From the NCBI GenBank assembly GCA_034435615.1, contig DAOTWZ010000015.1, positions 1 to 39,055 on the forward strand: a stretch of DNA of 39,055 nt. Reading direction: 5' to 3'. The notes below the pieces were generated by a model. It saw nothing but the letters and a program-made list of their open reading frames with translations. It was not told the DNA's origin and did not search any database. A program made the position numbers and the translations under genes. The stretch is from H17-190 sp034435615. GTDB lineage: Bacteria; Chloroflexota; Dehalococcoidia; SM23-28-2; HRBIN24. Positions 9,325 through 22,149 of the stretch are shown here, piece after piece (the stretch's first letter is position 1; each line of letters opens with the position of its first letter).

Positions 9325-10300
9325 TCAGACGGGCGCACGTGAACGGAGGTCGGGCCGTCTCTCCTCGTCGGCCATCGAGTCGTCCTTGACCGGGGCCAGC
9401 AGCGAGTCCAGGGCGAGGGCGGCCTGGCGGTGCATCGCCGGCGTGCTGTGGGAGTAGAGGTCAAGGGTAACGCTGGTCGTGGAATGGCCCAGCATATCCG
9501 CCACCACCTTGGGGTGGACGCCCTGGCCCAGCAACAGAGTGGCGGCCGTATGGCACAGGTCGTGAAAGCGCAGGCGGGGCAGCCCGGCCCGCTTCAGGAT
9601 CCGCTCGAAGGAGCGGTGGGAGACGTTAGTCCTGTCCAGGGGGCGGCCTATCTCGTTGGGGAACACGAGGTCGTGGTCTTCCCATGCGTCACCCAGCCGC
9701 AGGCGCTCCTCCAGGAGCCGCAGGCGGTGCTCTCGCAGGGCCTCGATGGCCGAGGGTGACAGGACCACCTGGCGGCGGCTGCGCTCCGTCTTGGGCTCGG
9801 CGAAGAGGTAGCCGTCTCGGGTCTTCTGGAGGGTGGCCGTCACCCTGAGGACGCCCCGCTCCAGGTCCACGTCCCGCCACCTGAGGGCTAGCAGCTCCCC
9901 CAGCCTCATGCCGGTGGTGATGGCCAGCACGTAGAGGGCATACAGGCGCTCGCCCTGAGACACCTCGAGGAAGCGACGGGCCTCCTCGGGCGAGAGGGTC
10001 TTCATCTCCTGCCTGGCGGCCCTGGGGGCGTCATCAGGTCGGCGATGTTACGAGGCACAAGGCCCATCTTTTCAGCCTGCGCGAGGGCGGGGTGCAAGAC
10101 AGCGTGCAAATGGCACGCAAGGCCTTGTGCAGCTTCTTGAGGACTTCGGCCTGGGTGCGGCCGAAAAAATAGCGCCTGCAGCCGTCAATAGTCAAGTAGG
10201 CGCGCCAGCCCCTATCCTTGGCCTGGTAGATGCTCCCATCTCGATTCGGACGACGCTTCCCCACGCTCACCACACCTCTTGCCGCCGCTGCTTCCCCCAT
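9325..10300 (-). pseudogene. tyrosine recombinase (integrase), inactivated
   Basis: Reading leftward from 10300 there is an N-terminal arm domain (GSIYQAKDRGWRAYLTIDG), then the tail of the core-binding domain in another frame (HLHAVLHPALAQAEK and MGLVPRNIADL). The catalytic domain follows from 10005: TTGMRLGELLALRW with Arg I, HDLCHTAAT, LGHSTTSVTLDLYSHS with the nucleophile Tyr. Compared with the family, most of the core-binding domain (roughly 80 aa) is missing around 10110-10130. A single-base loss near 10010-10020 separates the frames, and the conserved Arg of HxLRHT is Cys (CGC to TGC). Three lesions make it a dead integrase. Its position 120 bp from attL is that of an island integrase. 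Confidence 0.85.
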
Positions 10301-10510
10301 TAGTCAGGATACCCTCGCAGCCAAGGTATCGGTAGTCTCACGGCCCTACGACCTTGAGTGTGGATAGTGTCGTGGGGGTTTGCGAAAGTGCGTGCTCCTG
10401 TAACCTACAGATAGGGTACAGAGCCGGGTCGAAAAGGCGCAGGGCCGTCTCATCAGGGTCGGCCTGAACTACGCCGGCTCGGTAGCATTAGGGGAAAGGC
10501 GGGAGCCACA
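10301..10510. other. non-coding stretch upstream of the integrase remnant
   Basis: No gene is visible. It may contain the old integrase promoter and the left end of the neighbouring ISL3 copy, but I could not match terminal inverted repeats. Confidence 0.4.
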
Positions 10511-11545
10511 GAGATGGTGGGCCACCACCGGGATGGGTGGAGGCCTGCCCCAAGTGCTCCCGCACCACCTATCGGGTGCGCCAGTAGCACCGCCAGGTGA
10601 AGCGAAACGCCAAGATGTGGGTCAGGGGATGTTCGTAGTCATCACGGGGGGCGGCGCTTCCGCTGCCGGGCCTGTGGCAAGGTGTTCATGGAGCCGGCCC
10701 CTGCCTGCGGGCCCAGGGGGCGCACCATCTGGAGGCTGAGGCGGTTCTTGGCCAGGTGGACCAATGAGGCCACGGTGCGGGCAGCAGCTCGCTTGGAGGG
10801 GTGAGCAAGGAGCTGGCCGAGAGGAGTTGGCGGGGAATTCTGTGCCCGCCGCCTGCCCGGGCAGCCCCACTCCCTCCTGGGGCTAGACGGCTTCTCCTAT
10901 CTGCAGTGACAGATGTGGGCTGAGCTGTGGGATCTGGAGAGCGTCCAGCCGGTGGCCTTCGTCTGTGGGGAGGGCGAGGGCAGGTGGAGCTGCTACTCGA
11001 TCGCTGTGGCTCTGCCAGGACGGTGGAGGCAGTGGTCATGGCGGACAAGCTCCACGTCCTGACCCTGGCGGCAAGGGCCTGGGGCGAGGTGTGCAGGGAG
11101 GGACGCCGGCCCAGGTGCCTATGCTGGCTCCTCCAGCGGCGGGGGCTCGGGCCAGCGGAGGGGAGGAGGCTTGCCGCCACCCTCCTCGCCGACGGAAGGC
11201 TTGCCTGGGCCTGGGGAATGAAGGAGTCCCTACGCTCTCTCTGCCGGCTGCCCAGCCTCGAGCAGGCAGAGGCGACCCTGCGCCGCTGGCTCCAGGAGGC
11301 GAAGAGTAGCTTCCTGGAGCCCTTCCAGTGGACAGCCCGCACCCTCGAGTGCTGGCAGCGGGAGGTGCTCAATTGCTGGCGCTATCCTATCAGGGGTGCC
11401 CTGGTGGGGGGCAAGCACAACCGCGTCAAGGCCCTCAAAGGGGGGTTATGACTAGAGGAACGAAGGAAGGTTCCTGCTAAGAATCCTCAGCCAAATCCAC
11501 GCTAATTTACGCAGCGCCTTCGGGGACTTGTCAAGCGTTAGCTGA
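10511..11545 (+). pseudogene. ISL3-family transposase remnant
   Basis: Pieces of an ISL3 transposase occur in order but in several frames: a CPKCSRTTYRVRQ zinc motif near 10545 followed by an in-frame stop, RRFRCRACGKVFMEP near 10650, RRTIWRLRRFLARW, VSKELAERSW, an interrupted catalytic region, VVMADKLHVLTLAARA from about 11034, and the C-terminal SLRSLCRLPSLEQAEATLRRWL. It ends GGKHNRVKALK, then after a frame change GYD, a stop, RNEGRFLLRILS. Multiple stops and frame changes show an old, inactive insertion. Terminal inverted repeats were not found by eye. Confidence 0.78.
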
Positions 11546-11661
11546 TTCCTCATAGTCTATGTTGACGACATGAGCCCTACGCCACTACTGGAAGAGCCCG
11601 AGCACCCGGCAGGCCGATCCTTCTCTAAAGGGCCCAAGCACAACACGCATGGAGGTAAAAC

Positions 11662-12246
11662 ATGCTGACTAAAAAATCGATGCTTAAGGTGCGATGGCAA
11701 GGGCCTTTCGGTTGGCCTGGTTATGAGGGAGTCAATGGTCTGCCGCCAGTGCCGAAGGTGCCTGGTGTCTATTTGCTCACCTTCGAATACGAAAACGGCT
11801 ATATCATTTACTGTGCTGGCTTCAGCGGCCGCTCGGTTCCGGACCGCCTTCGCGAGCACACACGGGAGTTCATGAACGGCCGTTACAATGTCCTGGATGT
11901 GGAAGCGCTGCGCCAAGGATCGCGAGTAGAGGTCTGGCATGGTTGGGGCTACGCCCGTCAGCATCGCGACGAGTTCGAACGCCGCAAGCAGGAAATACTC
12001 GAGGCTGTTCGCAAGGAGCTGGCAGCGTTTCGCGTCTTTGTCGCTGCTTTGCCGTGCAACAAGCGGCTGTTGGAGCGGCTAGAGGCGGCGATAATGGATG
12101 CTCTGTACGAGCAGTTGCCCCCTATCAGTATCATCCCTGACCAGGGGATGCATCTGAGCCGGCGTAAGGACGGGGAGGAGCCTATCATTGTCGAAAACGT
12201 CAGTCCGGCTCGGCTTTATGGGCTGCCTTCGCTGCTCCAGATATAA
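11662..12246 (+). CDS. GIY-YIG domain protein
   Basis: A 194-aa protein. PGVYLLTFEYENG then IIYCAG (residues 34-53) form the GIY-YIG signature, with Cys-Ala in place of the second Tyr-Ile/Val. SGRSVPDRLREH (55-66) supplies the conserved Arg (Arg62), and RLEAAIMDAL carries a Glu (Glu141) as a candidate metal ligand. The family are divalent-metal nucleases in repair, homing and restriction. The rest of the protein is unrecognised. ATG at 11662 follows GGAGGT with ideal spacing. The gene is intact and has clearly lower GC than the chromosome, consistent with recent acquisition. Possible roles are defence nuclease or solitary restriction-like enzyme; function unknown. Confidence 0.72.
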   Translation: MLTKKSMLKVRWQGPFGWPGYEGVNGLPPVPKVPGVYLLTFEYENGYIIYCAGFSGRSVPDRLREHTREFMNGRYNVLDVEALRQGSRVEVWHGWGYARQHRDEFERRKQEILEAVRKELAAFRVFVAALPCNKRLLERLEAAIMDALYEQLPPISIIPDQGMHLSRRKDGEEPIIVENVSPARLYGLPSLLQI

Positions 12247-12323
12247 TGCATGGGAGGTTGGGGCGGCGCACGACGAGGATACAGCTCACGTTTGTATAGC
12301 AATTCTACAAAGATCCACCATGG

Positions 12324-12934
12324 ATGGACAAACTGCGTCCTAGGGAACGCCCTGCCCACGGCGCCAGGCGGGTGCGCCTATTCGGCTCCCTGGCCCGGGG
12401 TGAAGAGCGGGAAGAGAGCGACGTGGACCTGCTGGTGGAGATGGAGGAGGGGCGCAGCCTCCTGGACCTGGGGGGCTGCAGCAGGCATTGGAGGATCTGC
12501 TGGGCCTGCCGGTGGACGTGGTCACCGAGGGCTCCCTCCCTCCACGGTTGCGTCAGCGGGTGCTGGCGGAGGCTGTCCCCCCTGTGAGGGGCCCCGAGGA
12601 ACGGCTGCAGGACATGCTGGAGGCCATAGCGGCCATCGAACGCTACCGTCATCTGGGCCGGGACGAGTTGGAAAGGAGCGAGCTGCTGCAGGTCTGGTTC
12701 CTGCACCACCTGCGCATCGTCGGCGAAGCGGCAAGGGCCATGCCCGAGGAGGTGCGTCGACTCGCCCCCGACGTGCCCTGGCGGCAGCTGGTGGGGATGC
12801 GCCACGTGCTCGTGCATGGCTACTTCCACATTGACACCGGCCTGGTGTAGGAGACGGTCCAGCGCGACGTCCCCGCCCCCAGGTCCAGCCCGGAGGCCCT
12901 GCTGCGGCGCCTGCAGGTGGGCGATGCCTCCTAG
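12324..12934 (+). pseudogene. MNT-HEPN (MntA-HepT type) toxin-antitoxin pair, broken
   Basis: The first segment has the minimal nucleotidyltransferase signature LFGSLARGEEREESDVDLLVEM. A G6 run near 12470-12475 appears to have lost one base, because the antitoxin continues one frame over as LQQALEDLLGLPVDVV. The usual stop between the two genes is missing and reading runs into the HEPN toxin (ERLQDMLEAIAAIERY, HHLRIVGEAARAMPEE). It carries the RNase/AMPylation-target motif GMRHVLVHGYF. A TAG at 12848-12850 falls where HepT proteins have VW (TGG to TAG), with family-like residues continuing to 12934. In intact pairs MntA AMPylates and neutralises HepT RNase. This copy is very probably inactive. 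Confidence 0.8.
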
Positions 12935-13986
12935 GGCGAGAAGGGGGCCAGGAGCCAGCGCCGCTCGGGCAAGGCCTCCCACGGCCTGGCCTCCACTGGC
13001 CGGAACACCTGCGGCGACCCGTAGCGCTGGGCCAGCTCCCGGCAGGCAACAGCGAGCCCCTCCTGCCCCGCCGAGGAGCCCCTCCTGCCCCCCCACTCTC
13101 TCACCAGCCCCAGGAGCACGATCTGCGCCCGCAGGAGGGGCCCTGGCGGCGGCTGGGCGATGAGCCTGCGGGCGAGGGCCCTCGCCGCCTCCTCGGCCGA
13201 GGCCACGGGCTCGGCGAAGCGGCAGGAGAGGCGGTAGGGCTGGCCGGTGGCGGTATCGGCCAGGAGCTCCAGCCCTCTGCAGGCCCTCCCCTCCGCCTGG
13301 GCGAAGGCCTCCCTAGCCAGGGCGAGAAGGAGGGCCGACAGCGCCTCGGGCGAGAGCTCTGGGCAGGACAGCTCCATCTCTGCTCCCACCTCCTCGGGCT
13401 TCTGGAGGGCGACGGGGAAGGGCCTGGGGTCCAGGCCCCTGGCCCAGCGCCAGGCCAGCTCACCCATGCCGCCCAGCAGTTCCCAGAGGAGGCCCGGGGA
13501 CAGGAGCTGGAGCCGGCCCAGGATCGTGAGCCCCAGCAGCTCCAGCCTGCGCCGGGCCCAGGCGGGCAGGGGCAGGAGGGAGACGGGCAGGTGGGCGATG
13601 GCCCCCATGCGCTCGCCCTCGTCCTGGGGGAGGAAGAACGGCTCTCCGTCCCTGGCCAGGTGGGTGGCGAGGACGGCGGGGACGATGCCCCTGCCCACCC
13701 CTGCCCGCGCCGGGAGGGCAGCGGACACGGTGCCAAGGGCCTGCCAGGCCGCCTCCCTCTCTCTGCCCCGCTGCCAGGAGAGGTCCAGGAGGAGGACGCT
13801 CGCTCCCTGGACCAGCACCCTGGGGGAGAGGGCCGAGAGCATCCGGGCCGCCCGCCGCAGCTCCCAAGGAGGGATAGGGGCGCCTGTCCTCAGGGCGAGG
13901 ACTGGGGGTGCCCGGTAGCAGAACATTTGTTTCATCGCTCGAGAAGGTATCGGTTGTAAAGGGGGACGCAAAGGCGCTTCTGTCAC
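12931..13986 (-). pseudogene. ImuB-like (Y-family polymerase homologue) gene, 5'-truncated
   Basis: The 351-aa open frame matches the middle and C-terminal parts of ImuB-type proteins: ALSPRVLVQGASVLLLDLS (palm segment), LPVSLLPLPAWARRRLELLGLTILGRLQLL (fingers/thumb helix-hairpin-helix), AWRWARGLDPRPF and a little-finger-like end. The N-terminal 60-80 residues of the palm are replaced by unrelated sequence (13890-13986). ImuB normally acts with ImuA and DnaE2 in mutagenic repair; neither partner is present here. It is probably a truncated remnant, although a shortened protein could still be made. Confidence 0.65.
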
Positions 13987-14099
13987 TGAGCTGGGGCCGC
14001 TTCCCTCGCAGATTCTGACGGCTGTTGTCAGCTCCAGCGTCTATCAACTTCCCAACGAGGCTCCCCAGCGCTGGTAGTAAGGCGGGCGAGTAGTCCCTC

Positions 14100-14128
14100 T
14101 TGAAACGTCTGCGAGCGGAGGCTAAATT
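14100..14128 (+). promoter_or_regulatory. candidate promoter of the DISARM-like operon
   Basis: TTGAAA (14100-14105), a 17-bp spacer and TAAATT (14123-14128) are followed by a GAGGA ribosome site (14146-14150) and the GTG start at 14159. Spacing is ideal and the position is immediately upstream of the first operon gene. Confidence 0.5.
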
Positions 14129-14158
14129 GTTGGCGAACTCTGGGCGAGGACAGGCCGA

Positions 14159-17100
14159 GTGGACGTCTTTTCCCTGCGTGACCGCCTCATTCAGGAGTAC
14201 CGCGGCTACATTGAGGGCTTCCTCAACATCGCCGACGAACGCGTCAGGGACTTTGTGCGCCAGCAACTCGCCCAGGGTAGGCTCTGGCCCGATCCTCTCG
14301 TCCAGCTCAACCCCGCCTATGAGATGGGCCATAAGGTGTCCGATCTCGTGCAAGAGGGCGTCCTGCATCCCCTGTGCGCCAGGCTGTTCCCAGAGATCTG
14401 CCTGTATCGCCATCAGGAGGAAGCGATACGGAGAATTCTTGATGGCCGACATGTGGTGGTGTCTACCGGCACCGGTTCCGGCAAGAGCCTGGTCTACTGG
14501 CTGCCCATTTTCAACTACATCCTGCGCAATTCGCCTAAAGAGGAGGGGGTTAGGGCAGTCATCGTGTACCCGATGAACGCCCTAGCTAACTCACAACTTG
14601 CCAACGTGCAGGACAGACTAGCGCGTGATCCTGAGGTGAAGGAGCTTATTAAGGTCGGGCGCTTTACCGGCCAAGAGACGTGGGAGGAGAAGGAGGAGAT
14701 ACGGGAGCACCCGCCTCATATCTTGCTAACTAACTACGTCATGCTGGAATTTATGCTCACCCGGCCCGAGGACAGGCGCTTCCTGCAGCGGACTCTTACG
14801 AGCCAGGTGGCCTTCCTCGTGGTGGACGAGCTCCACAGCTACCGCGGGCGGCAAGGGGCTGACGTTGCACTCCTTCTTCGACGGGTGCGGGAGCGGTGTG
14901 GCAACCCGGATCTTGTGTTCGTCGGCACCAGCGCCACTATCGCTAGCGGCAGTACTGGTGAGGAACGGAGGGCCCGCATTGCCGATGCCGCCTCAAAGCT
15001 GTTCGGCGTGGAAGTCGGCCCCGAGGATGTGATAGAAGAGTTCCTCAACAAGCTCACTGAGGGGCCCACGCCCACGCGAGCGGAGTTAAAGCAGGCGTTG
15101 CGGGAGCCCCTCCCACATCCGGAGCACGTTGAGGAGGTAATCCGCCATCCGCTTATACGCTGGGTTGAAGAAACCTTCGGTTTAGGCCGAGATGCCTCAG
15201 GCATGTTGCGACGGGCTAAGCCGATTACGGTCAGCGAGGGGGCGCGCCGACTGTCTGAGGCTACGGGACAGCCGCTGGACCTGTGCGAGCGGCGTTTGAG
15301 GGAGGCGCTGAGCCTTGGGGCGGCCACCTGGGTGGATGGGCCCGAAGGGAGACAACGCCTCTTCCCCATCAAACTCCATCAGTTCATTTCACAGACTGGC
15401 TCGGTGCACGCCAGCTTTGCGCCACCAAAAGAGAGGCGGCTCTCTCTCGACGGGCAATTGTATGCGGATCCAGATGCGCGGGAGCTGATGTTTCCGCTCC
15501 TTTTCTGCCGTATCTGCGGCCAGGACTATTACCATGCGCTGTGGGACCCGCACGACCAGAGGCTCCTGCCGCTGCACCCATTCGCCCCCTTAGACGAAGA
15601 GGGCGGTGGGCGCGTGCCCGGATACTTCGTCATCGATCACGACTACCAGCTCTGGTCCGGCGATATATCGGAGCTCCCAGAGACGTGGCTCGTCCAGACG
15701 CGGAAAGGACTACGGCTCAAGAGGGAATACGAGCCGTTCCGGCCCATTCGAATGACGGTCGCCAGCGATGGCAGAATCGTCCCTGAAGGTGGAGGCACTG
15801 GCGGATGGTTTCTCCCCAAGCCTTTCCTGTTCTGCCCAGCGTGCGGCGAGGTTTACACCCGTCGTCAGACGGACGATTGGCGGAAGTTGTCGCGCATAGC
15901 GAGTGAAGGCAGGAGTACCGCCACCACCGTGGCCTCGGTGGCCCTGGTCGACGGGCTGCGGCAGGAACAGTCTTTAGATCCTGGCGCCCAGAAGGTGCTC
16001 GCCTTCACCGACAACCGGCAAGACGCGGCGCTGCAAAGCGGACACGTGAATGACTTCGTGATGACAGTAAGGGTCAGGGCTGCCCTGTTGCGGGCCATTG
16101 AGGAGCATGATGAGCTGACGCACGATGTGCTGGCTGACGCCCTTTTCGACGCAATCGAGCTCGATCAGGACGAGTACGCGAAGGAGACAGCACCCGCAGG
16201 AGAGAGGAGGCGGCGGAACGAACAGGCCCTCAAGGAGGTTCTGGTCTATCGCGTCTACGAGGACCTAGAGCGGGGCTGGCGCATTACTCTGCCCAACCTG
16301 GAGCAGTGCGGCCTGGTGCGGGTAGACTACCGAGGTCTCGAAGAGGCCTGCACTCTGGACGAGCTGTGGACGGGCCATCCTTGGTTGCGAGACCTCCCTC
16401 CCCGTGAGCGAGAGGCACTAGTCCGTCCCATACTGGACTATATGCGGGAAAACCGGGCCGTGAACGCGGACGTGCTTCATCCTCATCACCAGCGACAAAT
16501 GAGAGAGCGGGTGAAGGCCGCGCTCAAGCAGCCATGGGCATTCGATGACCGGGAAGTACTCGCCGAAGCGCGAGTTTTCCTCGACCCAGACCTCAAGGCC
16601 GAACGCGAAGGAGAGATGAGCCTGTCGGCGCGCAGCAACGTCGGCTTGTTCGTCCGGCGCGCTGAATGTTGGCCCACTCGAGGCAACTTGGCGTCTGACG
16701 AGTATGTGCCTCTCGCGCGCGCCCTCCTCGAGGCGCTCGTAAAAGGGGGGCTTCTTGTGCGTGTGGATGCAGAGGACGGGCGAGCCGGCTACCAAATTGG
16801 CGTTGACTGCCTCGCCTGGCGCCCAGCAGACGGTGAGGTGCCACCACCGAATCCTATCCGCTCCCGCCGCTTGCCGGGCCGTCAGCCAGTGGAGCGCGCC
16901 ATCAACGCCTACTTTCGGGAGCTTTACGGGCGGGCCAAGGAACTACTCGGGGGCGTACGCGCGGCCGAACATACGGCCCAAGTGTCGTACGAGCGCCGCT
17001 TGGAACGAGAGGAGATGTTCCGCCGAGGAGTCCTCCCGCTACTTTATTGCTCGCCCACTATGGAGTTGGGAATAGACATAGCTGGTCTGGCAGCCATCTA

Positions 17101-19248
17101 CCACCGGAACGTGCCCCCCTCTGCCACCAATTACGCCCAGCGGGCCGGCAGGGCAGGTCGCGCCGGCAGGCCAGCGTTGGTGGTGACTTTCTGCTCTGTG
17201 GGAAGTGGCCACGACCAATATTTCTTCCGGCACCCGGAGCTGATGGTGAGCGGAGCAGTGCAGCCGCCTACCCTGGACCTTGCTAACGAAGACCTGGTGC
17301 GCGACCACGTGCATGCCATCTGGCTGGGCCATACGCATTTAGCAACTAAGGCCAGGTCGCCCGCCGAGTTGCTTGATATCAGCTCTCTAGGCTATCCGCT
17401 AAAGGAGGAGGTTCGGAGCCAGATAGAGCTCTCTCCATACGAGATTGAAGCGGTACGGGACGAGTGCGAGCGAGTTCTAGCCAGCTGCCCGGAACTCAGG
17501 AAGACCAGCTGGTTCAACAAAGAGTGGCTCAGGCAGACCATCGAAAGAGCCGCGGAGAGCTTCGATCGTGCATGGGACAGGTGGCGGGAGATGTATGGCG
17601 CGGCGGACCGACAGTGGGAAGAGGCTAACGCAGCTCTTCGCCACCCCACGGGAGACAGGGATAGGCTGGAGCGCTACAGACGTCTGCGGGTCGAAGCGGA
17701 AAGGCAGAAGGCGATCCTCCTTTGCTCCGAAATCCGGCGGGAGGAGGCCGATTTCTACCCCTATCGTTATTTGGCGACGGAGGGCTTTTTGCCCGGCTAC
17801 AACTTCCCGCGGTTGCCCCTCCGGGCCTACGTGCCTATCCACGAGGGTGAGTTCATCGCCAGGCCGCGCTCGCTTGCCATCAGCGAGTTCGGTCCCAGGA
17901 ATATCGTCTACCACGAGGGTCACAAGTTCAGAGTCGTTAGGGCTATCCTTGGGAGCTCCGACGCTCAGAGGACGCTGATCGAGGCTCGCGTGTGCCGCAA
18001 TTGCAGCTACTTCCACAGTGGACGGGACCTCGGCTGCGACCTCTGCCTGCGTTGCGGGGAATCGCTGGCCGACGGCGAAGGGTCGGACAGGCTCATGCAA
18101 CTCTTCCGCATGACGGACGTGTCCTGCATCCGCTCCGACCGAATCTTCTGCGACGAGGAAGAGCGTCGTCGCTACGGCTATCGGGTGGAGCTGTACTATC
18201 GCTTTGCTCCTGGCACCGCTGGGCCCCGCATCGAAAGGGCCCAAATCATCGGTCCCGACGGGAAGGTGATCGGCGAGCTGACGTACGCGCCCACTGCCTC
18301 GCTCATCTGGGTCAATCACGGGTGGCGCCGCTCCCAGCAGAGCGGCTTCGCCCTGGACTTGGCCGACGGATACTGGTCCAGGCGTCCGGAGGACTTGACC
18401 GACGAGGATACAGGAGCGGATTCGACTCAGCGAGTTGAGATAGTGCTCCCCTATGTGGAGGACACCAAGAACGTGTGTTTCATTACGCTGTCGGGCCTGG
18501 AGCCGTCGGAGGCAGCGCTGGCGTCCCTGCAGTATGCGCTCCAAAAGGCTGTGGCGTCGCTGTTTCAGGCAGAGGATGACGAGATAGAGACCCGCCGCAT
18601 GGGGAAAGGGCCCTGGGCTACCGTGCTATTCTGGGAGGCAGCCGAAGGAAGCTTGGGAGTGCTGCGCCACCTGGTGGAGGAAAGAGACTGCCTATCGAGG
18701 GTGGCGAGGCTAGCTCTCGAGATCTGCCACTTTGGCCCGCAGGGCGGGAGCGACCACGCCAATGCTTGCGCCCGTGCCTGCTACGAATGCCTCCTAAGCT
18801 ATGCTAACCAGCCGGATCATCTTCTCTTGGATCGCCACGTGGCTCGTGGTCTCCTCGAAATCCTGGCCGCTTCGCAGGTAGTTGCCGTACGGCAAACTCG
18901 CGACAAGGCCTCACACTACAGGTGGCTACAGGAACAAACAGACTCGGACTTGGAGCGGGAGACGCTTGACCTCATCTACCGCCGCGGCCTCCGGCTGCCT
19001 GACCACGCCCAGCGGCGGCCCACCGGAGAAGTACCGTGCACACCCGACTTCCTCTACGACCCGAACGTCTGCCTGTTCGTGGATGGGCCGCACCACGACT
19101 CACCGGAGCAGCGGCGTGTGGATTCCGTCCTGCGCGCCAGACTGGAGGAGCTCGGTTATATTGTCCTGGTCGTGAGGTACGACCGTCCCTTGGACGAGCA
19201 GTTGACGGAGCTGGCTAAAAAGTACCCTACCGTGTTCGGTGAAGGGTG

Positions 19249-19249
<1 letters not shown>
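14159..19249 (+). CDS. DEAD/DEAH helicase with DUF1998 (MZB) and C-terminal nuclease-like domain; DISARM/Druantia-like
   Basis: A 1696-aa protein from GTG 14159. Motif I is TGTGSGKS (Lys109), Ia YPMNALANSQ, Ib TNYVMLE, motif II VVDELH (213-216), III GTSAT (246-250), V ELGIDIAGL and VI QRAGRAGRAGR. Two CxxC pairs (FCRICG, FCPACG) sit in the long insert between the helicase lobes; CRNCSYF with CDLCLRCGE is a later zinc ribbon; CARACYECLLSYANQ is the DUF1998/MZB cysteine cluster. The last 70 residues (PDFLY, then FVDGPHHD, then GYIVLVVR) resemble DUF559/Vsr-type PD-(D/E)XK nucleases. DISARM splits helicase (DrmA) and DUF1998 (DrmB) into two proteins; DruE of Druantia combines them. The next gene starts at its stop codon, so the operon is translationally coupled. 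Confidence 0.85.
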
Positions 19250-22143
<2,894 letters not shown>

Positions 22144-22149
22144 TGCGCC

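Noticed and set aside
13460..14452. Minus-strand frame with an HEIGH zinc-protease-like motif near its start
   Set aside because: It lies antisense to the N-terminus of the large helicase and to the truncated ImuB frame. Only the short HEIGH motif looks meaningful, and the surrounding residues mirror the helicase codons.
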